DNA of 15,927 nucleotides, from assembly GCA_003561495.1 (NCBI GenBank), contig PWWM01000177.1, positions 1 through 15,927 on the forward strand, in the 5' to 3' direction. The translations under genes were made by a program, and so were the position numbers. The notes under the pieces were generated by a model, which ran no database searches, was not told where the DNA came from, and worked only from the letters and a program-made list of their open reading frames with translations. Origin of the DNA: Gammaproteobacteria bacterium. Lineage in GTDB: Bacteria; Pseudomonadota; Gammaproteobacteria; Xanthomonadales; Wenzhouxiangellaceae. Positions 9,775-15,927 of the stretch are shown here, piece after piece (position 1 is the stretch's first letter; each line of letters opens with the position of its first letter).

Positions 9775-9803
9775 AGCTAGATAAGCTAGATAATAGTACT
9801 ATT
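9775..9803. promoter_or_regulatory. Repeat cluster upstream of the antitoxin-toxin pair (putative operator)
   Basis: Two adjacent exact copies of AGCTAGATA (9775-9783, 9784-9792) are followed by the perfect 12-bp palindrome AATAGTACTATT (9792-9803). The cluster lies 20-50 bp before the antitoxin ATG, in an A/T-rich patch unlike the surrounding GC-rich DNA. Phd/VapB-type complexes bind such paired sites cooperatively. It also lies 34 bp before the divergent hydrolase gene, so the complex may affect both. Confidence 0.6.
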
Positions 9804-9836
9804 TTCAGGTTCAGTACGTTTGGGCCGGCAATCGAG

Positions 9837-11090
9837 ATGTATGATCAAGAGCTGAAATTGACTGGTCCTGTATCGATGAATTCCTCCAGCGCCGAATTGG
9901 CGCCCTCTGATTTGCGTGGACTGAGCATGCTGGCTGCCGATGGGGTGGTCGAGGTCAGCCGCCTCGTCGAGCAGCTTCACCACAGCATTGCCCGCGTCTC
10001 GCCCCCGGTGGGCTCGGGCGCGTCCGGAACCACGCGCGGCATCACCGGGCTGGTTTATCGCTCCATTCGCACCATCGCCGGCCTGGCCGGCACCGGTGTT
10101 GGACTGGCGCTGGACCGATTCGGTCCGGCCATGCCGATCGGGCGGACCCGACTCCAGCGTGAACAGCTTTTGAGTGTGCTCAATGGCGTGCTGGGCGATC
10201 ATCTGGAAGCTCGGGGCAATCCGCTGGCCATTGACATGCGATTTCTGGTCGATGGAGTTGTGCTGGATCTGGATGAAGGCGTGCCGGATCGGGTAGCAGA
10301 AAAGGTCGGATCAAGGCTGCTGGTCAGCCTGCATGGCCTGTGCCTGAACGAGCGCCACTGGATTCAACCTGCAACGGGCGACAGTCTTCCCGAGGCGTTA
10401 GCGCGTACCCGCGGATTTACGCCTGTATTTCTGCGCTACAACAGCGGCCGACATATTTCCTGCAATGGCGAGGAACTGGCCGTGCAACTGGAACGCCTGG
10501 TCCAGGCCTGGCCGGTGCCGGTCGATGAAATCGTTCTGCTCGGACACAGCATGGGTGGCCTGATTGCGCGCAGCGCCGGTCATCATGGTGCAGTCGAAGG
10601 ACGCGACTGGATCGAGTCGCTTTCAGCCATCATGTCCCTGGGCAGCCCGCATCATGGCGCGCCGCTCGAACGCATTGGTCATGGTCTGGAACGCTTGCTG
10701 GGTATCAGTCCGTACAGTGCACCGTTTACCCGTCTGGGACGTTTGCGTTCGGCCGGCATCACCGACCTGCGATACGGCAACCTGTGCCGGGAGGACTGGC
10801 AGGATCGGAATCGATTCGAGCCGTCGCAGGACCATCGCCGGGCGCTTGAAAGGGCCGATCACGTCAGGCATTACGTCGTCGCCGCCACGCTTGACCAACG
10901 CCAGGGCTCGCTTCGTTCGAAAACCATCGGTGATGGTCTGGTGACGGTTCCCAGCGCTCTGGGCCGACATCCCGTATCTGAACTGCAGGTACCGGCGCGG
11001 CCTGAACACCAGCTCGTGGTCTGTCGAACCAGTCACATGGACCTGATGCATCGTCGACGAGTGATTCGTCAGCTCAAGGATTGGATTTAG
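9837..11090 (+). CDS. Alpha/beta-hydrolase of lipase type
   Basis: The 417-residue protein has a full esterase/lipase catalytic set: oxyanion-hole motif LHGL (165-168), nucleophile elbow GHSMGG with Ser238 (236-241), acid Asp366 in GDGLVTVPSA, and His400 in TSHMDLMH. The N-terminal 155 residues are a helical, Gly/Ala-rich extension (DLRGLSMLAADGVVEVSRLVEQ, then GITGLVYRSIRTIAGLAGTGVGLAL) that might associate with membranes. LGSPHHGAPLERIGHGLERLL (268-288) resembles the lid region of PGAP1-like and triacylglycerol lipases. No signal peptide is visible, so it should be cytoplasmic or peripheral. ATG at 9837 or 9876 could be the start; neither has a strong ribosome site. It converges with the sigma-factor gene with 8 bp between them. 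Substrate unknown. Confidence 0.85.
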   Translation: MYDQELKLTGPVSMNSSSAELAPSDLRGLSMLAADGVVEVSRLVEQLHHSIARVSPPVGSGASGTTRGITGLVYRSIRTIAGLAGTGVGLALDRFGPAMPIGRTRLQREQLLSVLNGVLGDHLEARGNPLAIDMRFLVDGVVLDLDEGVPDRVAEKVGSRLLVSLHGLCLNERHWIQPATGDSLPEALARTRGFTPVFLRYNSGRHISCNGEELAVQLERLVQAWPVPVDEIVLLGHSMGGLIARSAGHHGAVEGRDWIESLSAIMSLGSPHHGAPLERIGHGLERLLGISPYSAPFTRLGRLRSAGITDLRYGNLCREDWQDRNRFEPSQDHRRALERADHVRHYVVAATLDQRQGSLRSKTIGDGLVTVPSALGRHPVSELQVPARPEHQLVVCRTSHMDLMHRRRVIRQLKDWI

Positions 11091-11098
11091 CCAGTACC

Positions 11099-11674
11099 TT
11101 ATTCAGAGCCCTGATTGGCCAGCTCGCGCAGCCAGGCACAGGCCTGGGTCCAGCGGCGCTGAACGGTGCGCACCGAAATGTGCAGCATTTCGGCGGCTTC
11201 TTCCTGGGTGTAACCGGCAAAGTAGGTGCATTCGAAGGTGCGGGTCAGGTCCGGGTTGATGGATTCGAGCTGGTCGAGCAACTGGTCGATGTAAACGATC
11301 TGCTCGGCACGCTGTTCGGTGACGGTGGGCAGGTTTTCTAGGTCGATGGCGACGATCTGCCCATCGCGCTTGTGGGTCATCAGGCTGCGGGCATGATCGA
11401 CCACGATCTGGCGCATTGCCCGGGCAGCGATCGCGAAAAAATGCTGCCGGTCGGTCCAGTCCAGGTCGGCGCTGGCCTTGAGCTTTGCGTAACTGTCGTT
11501 GACCAGGCCGGTGGTGTTGATGGTCTGTCCCGGCCGCAGGCGCCGAAGTTGCTGGCGGGCGACTTGCTTGAGGTCATCGTAGACCAGCGGAATCAAGGCA
11601 TCGAAGCTGGCCGTCGGGTCATCGCTGGCACGACATTCGTGCAACATCCGGGTGATGGTCTGAGCGTTGTTCAT
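11099..11674 (-). CDS. ECF-type RNA polymerase sigma factor (TIGR02999/ECF43-like)
   Basis: The 191-residue protein has sigma region 2 at about 20-100, with LVNDSYAKLKASADLDW (57-73) and the hallmark FFAIAARAMRQIVVDHAR (79-96) of the TIGR02999 family. Region 4 lies at about 125-185, with the recognition helix in YTQEEAAEMLHISVRTVQRRWTQA. Related ECF43 sigma factors have no anti-sigma protein and are instead activated by phosphorylation of a Thr near region 2.2 by a partner Ser/Thr kinase (known for EcfP/PknT of Vibrio parahaemolyticus). Thr51, Thr54 and Thr55 lie in that area here. The divergent kinase gene 80 bp away is the obvious partner. The start at 11674 gives the usual length. Confidence 0.9.
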   Translation of the reverse strand: MNNAQTITRMLHECRASDDPTASFDALIPLVYDDLKQVARQQLRRLRPGQTINTTGLVNDSYAKLKASADLDWTDRQHFFAIAARAMRQIVVDHARSLMTHKRDGQIVAIDLENLPTVTEQRAEQIVYIDQLLDQLESINPDLTRTFECTYFAGYTQEEAAEMLHISVRTVQRRWTQACAWLRELANQGSE

Positions 11675-11683
11675 AGTGAAACA

Positions 11684-11711
11684 TTGCCTGCACTGCTGAG
11701 CTCAGTATACT
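11684..11711 (+). promoter_or_regulatory. Possible kinase-gene promoter with a palindromic -10 region
   Basis: TTGCCT (11684-11689) is followed after 16 bp by TATACT (11706-11711), about 45 bp before the kinase ATG. The -10 box is part of the perfect palindrome TCAGTATACTGA (11702-11713), so TATACT also reads on the minus strand (11709-11704) toward the sigma-factor gene, but no matching -35 is seen on that side. The palindrome could be a shared regulatory site of the two divergent genes. Confidence 0.4.
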
Positions 11712-11754
11712 GAATGTCATCAAACGGAATGCTGACCATGGGCCTGGCCAACCA

Positions 11755-14190
11755 ATGAAAAAATCTCTGGAAGAGTTGCGCGCCATGGACCGTTGGCTGT
11801 CCGAGCAACTCGAGGGCGGGGGAAAATCGGTGCCGGGTGATCAGGCCATGGCCAATCGCTTGTTGCGTCATGCCAGTGGTGAGGCTGATGTTCTGGCCAG
11901 GGCGCCGCTGGCGGATCCCGATTGGGTCGAGGGGGTAGCTGCCAGCCTGGCCGAAGTGGGCGATATTGGTCCGGGTGCGCGGATCGGGCCCTTTGAAATT
12001 GAACATGCCCTGGGCGCAGGTGGCATGGGCGCGGTCTACCTGGCTCGCCGGGTCGAAGGCGGTTTCGAGCAGCAGGTGGCGCTCAAGATCATGGCCGGGG
12101 CCCGTCCGGGGCCGGACAACTATCGCCAATTCCAGCGTGAGCGCGATGCGCTGGCTCGCCTGGACCATCCCGGCATCGCCCGCTTGATCGACGGCGGTAT
12201 GACCGAGGACTGGCGGCCGTGGTTTGCCATGGAGTATGTCGAAGGGGATCGCATCGATCGCCATGTTGAAACGTGCAAGCTGGATCTAGCGCAGCGCCTG
12301 GATTTGTTCGAGCAGGTCTGTGCGGCGATCGAGTATGCCCACGGCCGACTGGTGCTACATCGCGATATCAAACCCTCGAATATCATGGTGACCGATGTCG
12401 GTTGGGTCAAGGTGCTGGACTTCGGGTTGGCCCGTGTACAGGAAAGTCTGGATGACTCCGGCCAGACTTCTATCACCCAGACCACCAATCGCTGGCTGAC
12501 GCCGGAATATGCCAGCCCCGAACAGGTGGCCGGTGAGCCGGTGACGATGGCCTCGGAGGTCTATCAGCTCGGCCTGCTACTGTATCGCCTGCTGTGCGAT
12601 GCAGCACCATACCAGGTCAATGATTCCAGCCCCATGCACCTGGTTCGCACGATCTGTGAGACCGACCCGCCTCCCCCCAGTACTCGCAGAGGCCCATTTG
12701 CCCCCCAATTGCGGGGTGATCTGGACAGTATCGTTCTGACCGCGCTGGCCAAGCGGCCCGCCGACCGTTACGGCGGCGTGGCTGAGCTGGTCGAGGATTT
12801 GCAGCGGTATCGAGAGCACCGTCCTGTCAAGGCCCGGGTCGGAACACGGCGATATCGTGCGGGCAAGTTCCTGCGTCGTTACCGGGTCGCCGTGTCGGTG
12901 ACCGGGCTGGTCTTTGCCTTGGTGGTGGGCTCGGCCGTGGCCATTGGCCTGCAGGCCCATGACCTGGCCGAGGAACGCAACCGCGCGCTGGCCAGCGCTG
13001 AACGCAATGCGCGATTGACCGAAGTCATGACCGGCATGGTCCAGATCGCCAACGTCGACCAGGTCGGGGTGGAGCAACTGATGACCGTTGGCGATCGCCT
13101 GGCCCAGTACCTGGAGCACGTACGCTCGGAACTGGCTGACGAGCCGTTGGCACGTTTGCAGTTGCTCGAGGTGATCGGCGAGGCCTATGAGAAGTTGCGC
13201 GACTGGGCGCCGGCGGCCGATGTATTCGACGAAGCTTGGACATTGGCGCGTGCCGAGCTGGGTCTTGACGATGAGCGCACCCTGACCCTGCAGGCGCAAC
13301 TGGCCCAGGCCCTGGGTTCGATCGGGGAATGGGATCGGGCCGAAGCACTGCTTGATGAATTGGAGGCAGTCTATCGGCTGGAACATGGTGAAGAATCCAC
13401 TGAAGTGGCCGAAGTGCTTTTTGCCCGAGCTTACCTGTATCAAATTCGTTTGCCTGCCGCTGATCCGCGCACCCATGATCTGAATCAGCAGTTTGGGCGA
13501 GTTCTGGAGATCTGGCAGTCCCACTATCAACCCCCGCACGAAGACCTGGCTCGTGCGCTGCACTATTTCGGAATCACCCACCCGGATCGCGAGCAGGGTA
13601 TTGCCCACATGCGCGAAGGTCTGGATATGTCACTGGCCGTGCTGGGGGATGATCACGGCATGGTGGCGCGTCGCAAGAATGATCTGGCCCTGGAATTGCT
13701 TCATGCGGGTGAATTGGCAGAAGCCGCTGAACTGATGCGCCGGGCCAGTGCTCTGCATGCTCAGGCCTTTGGTGAGACCCATCCGCAGACCTTGTCGATG
13801 CTGACCAACCTGGCCGGGGTATTGCAGCGTGCCGGTGAAACCGCGGAGGCCATAGATGTATTCACGTCCACCATGGAACTGACACGCCTGACCGTGGATG
13901 AAGATGCCATTCACATGGCTTACCTGGCCAATGGCCTGGCCAGTGCGCTTAGAGATGAGGGACGGCTCGAGGAAAGCGCCACCTGGTTCGAGGAAGCGGT
14001 GCGCGTAACCGCGGTCAATGAATCACCGCTGGAGGGCATTGCCCGGTCCAACCTGGCGCGAACCCTGGAAATGCAGGGCCGTCATGACGAAGCACAAGAG
14101 CAGTTGCGCCTGGCGCTTGATCTCAACACGCGCCATTTTGGTCCCGAACATGAGCGGACCGAAGCTGTTCGAGCGCAGTTGGCCGAATAA
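11755..14190 (+). CDS. Membrane-anchored Ser/Thr protein kinase with C-terminal TPR-rich domain
   Basis: The 811-residue protein has a cytoplasmic Hanks-type kinase domain (about 80-355): glycine loop LGAGGMGAVYLA (86-97), VAL-Lys111, catalytic HRDIKPSN (202-209), DFG at 222-224, and the PEYASPEQ activation segment end (250-257). The subdomain IX Asp (usually SDVYxLG) is Glu268 in SEVYQLG. A juxtamembrane basic stretch and one transmembrane helix (about 379-399) follow. The C-terminal 400 residues are helical repeats of TPR type (for example LLEVIGEAYEKLRDWAPAAD and LTNLAGVLQRAGETAEAIDV), probably outside the cytoplasm and used as a sensor. It likely phosphorylates the divergent ECF sigma factor. 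A six-codon frame (ATG 11738 to TGA 11758) ends across the start codon. LivH follows after 3 bp. Confidence 0.92.
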   Translation: MKKSLEELRAMDRWLSEQLEGGGKSVPGDQAMANRLLRHASGEADVLARAPLADPDWVEGVAASLAEVGDIGPGARIGPFEIEHALGAGGMGAVYLARRVEGGFEQQVALKIMAGARPGPDNYRQFQRERDALARLDHPGIARLIDGGMTEDWRPWFAMEYVEGDRIDRHVETCKLDLAQRLDLFEQVCAAIEYAHGRLVLHRDIKPSNIMVTDVGWVKVLDFGLARVQESLDDSGQTSITQTTNRWLTPEYASPEQVAGEPVTMASEVYQLGLLLYRLLCDAAPYQVNDSSPMHLVRTICETDPPPPSTRRGPFAPQLRGDLDSIVLTALAKRPADRYGGVAELVEDLQRYREHRPVKARVGTRRYRAGKFLRRYRVAVSVTGLVFALVVGSAVAIGLQAHDLAEERNRALASAERNARLTEVMTGMVQIANVDQVGVEQLMTVGDRLAQYLEHVRSELADEPLARLQLLEVIGEAYEKLRDWAPAADVFDEAWTLARAELGLDDERTLTLQAQLAQALGSIGEWDRAEALLDELEAVYRLEHGEESTEVAEVLFARAYLYQIRLPAADPRTHDLNQQFGRVLEIWQSHYQPPHEDLARALHYFGITHPDREQGIAHMREGLDMSLAVLGDDHGMVARRKNDLALELLHAGELAEAAELMRRASALHAQAFGETHPQTLSMLTNLAGVLQRAGETAEAIDVFTSTMELTRLTVDEDAIHMAYLANGLASALRDEGRLEESATWFEEAVRVTAVNESPLEGIARSNLARTLEMQGRHDEAQEQLRLALDLNTRHFGPEHERTEAVRAQLAE

Positions 14191-14193
14191 GGC

Positions 14194-15072
14194 ATGGACA
14201 CTCTGCAACTACTGATCAGCGGCATTGCCAACGGTTGTATCTACGGCCTGATCGCGCTGGGTTTCGTGCTGATCTACAAGGCTTCCGAGTCGGTCAATTT
14301 CGCCCAGGGCGACATGATGATCCTGGGCGCGTTTCTGGCCATTGCCCTGATCAATACCAACCAGGCCGATCTGCCGTTTCTGCTTGGACTGGCCATGGCC
14401 GGGTTGATTCTGGGCGTGTTCGGCTACCTGCTCGATGCTCTGTTGCTCCGGCGGGTGTTCGGTCAGCCACAGTTGACCATGGTAGTGCTGACCATTGCCC
14501 TGGGTTTCGTGCTGCGCTTTGTCATCGGCACGATCTGGGGTCATGATCCGGTCGGGCTGGAAACACCGGTGGCCGGTCAGCGCCTGAGCATCGGTGCACT
14601 GACCATTCCGATGATTGATGTGATCATCATCGGCGCCACGGTGTTTCTGGTCGCCATTCTGTGGCTGTTCTTCGCCCGAACACGCCTCGGTCTGGCCATG
14701 CAGGCCAGCAGCCAGAACCAGATGGCGGCCTACTACATGGGCATTCCGGTCAAACGGGTGGTCTCGCTGGTCTGGGCCATGTCGGGCGTGGTCGCGGCCA
14801 TTGCCGGCGTGCTGTTCGCCGCCAAGGGTGCGGTGGAACCGGCCGCCGGGCTGGTATTCGGCATCAAGGCCTTTGCCGCGGCGGTGATCGGCGGGCTGGG
14901 TTCACTGCCCGGCGCACTGGCCGGTGGCTTGCTGATCGGCATCATGGAACCGTTTGCCGGCCGGCATCTGCCCAGCCACGTGGCCCAGGTTTCGCCGTAT
15001 GCGCTGATGCTGCTGGTGCTGATTTTCCGGCCCAGCGGTCTGTTTGCGCAGGTCAAGCAGAAAAAGGTGTAG
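14194..15072 (+). CDS. livH: Branched-chain amino acid ABC transporter permease, LivH type
   Basis: The 292-residue protein has about eight hydrophobic helices and the LivH hallmarks. These are SGIANGCIYGLIALGFVLIYK at the N-terminus, SVNFAQGDMMILGAF (34-48), LGLAMQASSQNQMAAYYMGI (the cytoplasmic loop that contacts the ATPase subunit, about 168-187), and IKAFAAAVIGGLGSLPGALAGG near the C-terminus. It forms the inner-membrane channel with LivM for import of Leu/Ile/Val or related substrates; some members carry urea or amides, and the substrate cannot be told without the binding protein. The start ATG lies 3 nt after the kinase stop codon, indicating co-transcription and likely translational coupling. 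AAGG overlaps the spacing region as a weak ribosome site. Confidence 0.93.
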   Translation: MDTLQLLISGIANGCIYGLIALGFVLIYKASESVNFAQGDMMILGAFLAIALINTNQADLPFLLGLAMAGLILGVFGYLLDALLLRRVFGQPQLTMVVLTIALGFVLRFVIGTIWGHDPVGLETPVAGQRLSIGALTIPMIDVIIIGATVFLVAILWLFFARTRLGLAMQASSQNQMAAYYMGIPVKRVVSLVWAMSGVVAAIAGVLFAAKGAVEPAAGLVFGIKAFAAAVIGGLGSLPGALAGGLLIGIMEPFAGRHLPSHVAQVSPYALMLLVLIFRPSGLFAQVKQKKV

Positions 15073-15078
15073 AACCGG

Positions 15079-15927
15079 ATGAAGCCGCGATTCAAGACCA
15101 GCTATGACGCCGATATCGATCGCTTCCAGGGTCGCTGGCATCGCGCGCAATACCTGATCCTGATAGCCCTGGCCGTGGCCGCGCCGTGGGTGCTGGGCAG
15201 TTACTACGTGGGCGAGTTGAGCTCGGTGCTGGTCTGGTCGCTGGCCGGCATGGGGTTGATGCTGCTGGTCGGTCATACCGGCCAGGTCAGCCTGGGCCAT
15301 GCCGCCTTCATGGCCATCGGGGCGTTTACCCACCTGGCCCTGATGCTGCGCGGCTGGCCGTTTCTGCCGGCGCTGATGGCCGCAACGCTTGCCAGCGGCA
15401 TCAGCGGTGCGCTGCTGGCGCTGCCCATTCTTCGGTTGAGTGGCATTTATCTGGCCATCGCTACCCTGGCGCTGGGGATTCTGGTCGAGGACCTGGCCAT
15501 CATCGCCGAGCCGATCACCGGGGGTGTGCGCGGGCTGGTCGCCCCGCCAATTGAAATGTTCGGCTTCACTATCGACCGGTACGGGACGCCGATCGCTTTT
15601 TACTACCTGTGCCTGAGCGTGGTGGTGCTGGTCACGCTGGCCTATGCCAACCTGCTGCGCTCGCCCACAGGAAGGGCGTTCATTGCCGTTCGCGACAGCG
15701 AGATTTCCGCCAAGGCGCTGGGTGTCAATATCACCCGCACCAAGACCCTGGCCTTTGCGCTGTCATGCGCCATCACAGGCTTGGCCGGCGCGTTGTACGC
15801 CCACCTGGCCCAGGCAGTCAATTTCGAAAGCTTCCTGGTGATCATTTCCATTGCCCTGCTGTTGCAGGTCATCGTTGGCGGACTGGGTTCCATTCACGGC
15901 GCGTTTTTCGGCGCGGTGGTCATCGTG
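15079..15927 (+). CDS. livM: Branched-chain amino acid ABC transporter permease, LivM type (partial)
   Basis: An open frame runs from ATG at 15079 to the window end (283 codons, no stop reached). It has a hydrophilic N-terminal tail (about 25 residues), then repeated hydrophobic helices. LivM signatures are GHTGQVSLGHAAFMAIGAF (about 70-88), LPILRLSGIYLAIATLALGI, the EAA-like coupling loop SPTGRAFIAVRDSEISAKALGVN (about 195-217), and FALSCAITGLAGALYAH. It pairs with LivH, whose stop is 6 bp upstream. LivM proteins are usually about 300-420 residues, so the remaining C-terminus, and probably the LivG/LivF ATPases, lie beyond the window. Confidence 0.93.
   Translation, partial: MKPRFKTSYDADIDRFQGRWHRAQYLILIALAVAAPWVLGSYYVGELSSVLVWSLAGMGLMLLVGHTGQVSLGHAAFMAIGAFTHLALMLRGWPFLPALMAATLASGISGALLALPILRLSGIYLAIATLALGILVEDLAIIAEPITGGVRGLVAPPIEMFGFTIDRYGTPIAFYYLCLSVVVLVTLAYANLLRSPTGRAFIAVRDSEISAKALGVNITRTKTLAFALSCAITGLAGALYAHLAQAVNFESFLVIISIALLLQVIVGGLGSIHGAFFGAVVIV

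Overview
The window looks like the chromosome of a GC-rich gammaproteobacterium. Four things suggest a member of the Xanthomonadales (Lysobacterales) or Wenzhouxiangella-like group: a fused isobutyryl-CoA mutase (IcmF), an ECF sigma factor beside a TPR-tailed Ser/Thr kinase, a secreted protein ending in a D-R-F-E-S type tail, and heptamer tandem repeats. This placement is inferred from gene content and style; no rRNA or marker gene is present.

Left part (1-2410). The minus strand holds the 5' end of an MMPL/RND-type exporter, cut by the window edge, with a near-consensus sigma-70 promoter overlapped by an inverted-repeat operator. Upstream of it is an outer-membrane beta-barrel gene broken by a single in-frame TAA. 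Next come a small three-helix membrane protein on the plus strand and a BigR/SqrR-like ArsR repressor on the minus strand that has the two cysteines expected of a persulfide sensor.

Centre (2412-6606). A 1169-residue IcmF (B12 domain, G-protein chaperone domain, mutase domain) fills 3.5 kb. Its three interdomain linkers each contain a different 7-bp tandem repeat, and a related heptamer array lies at 385-405. Three bases after the icmF stop begins a nucleotidyltransferase-fold protein, overlapped by ATGA with a small partner; the pair looks like an undescribed toxin-antitoxin-style module.

Middle accessory region (6705-11090). This holds a lipoprotein, a PaiB-type FMN-binding protein, a 335-bp gap without genes, a small secreted six-cysteine protein, a Phd/VapC toxin-antitoxin pair with repeats upstream, and an alpha/beta-hydrolase of lipase type.

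Right part (11099-15927). An ECF sigma factor of the TIGR02999 type is divergent from a membrane-anchored Ser/Thr kinase with a TPR-rich tail. The kinase is followed after 3 bp by livH and then livM (branched-chain amino acid ABC permeases), livM being cut by the window end. A kinase-sigma signalling unit thus appears to be transcriptionally joined to amino acid uptake. IcmF interconverts isobutyryl-CoA and n-butyryl-CoA, so Liv-type import of valine would feed the same branch of metabolism; this link is inferred from proximity only.

No tRNA, rRNA, CRISPR array, insertion sequence or clear rho-independent terminator was seen.
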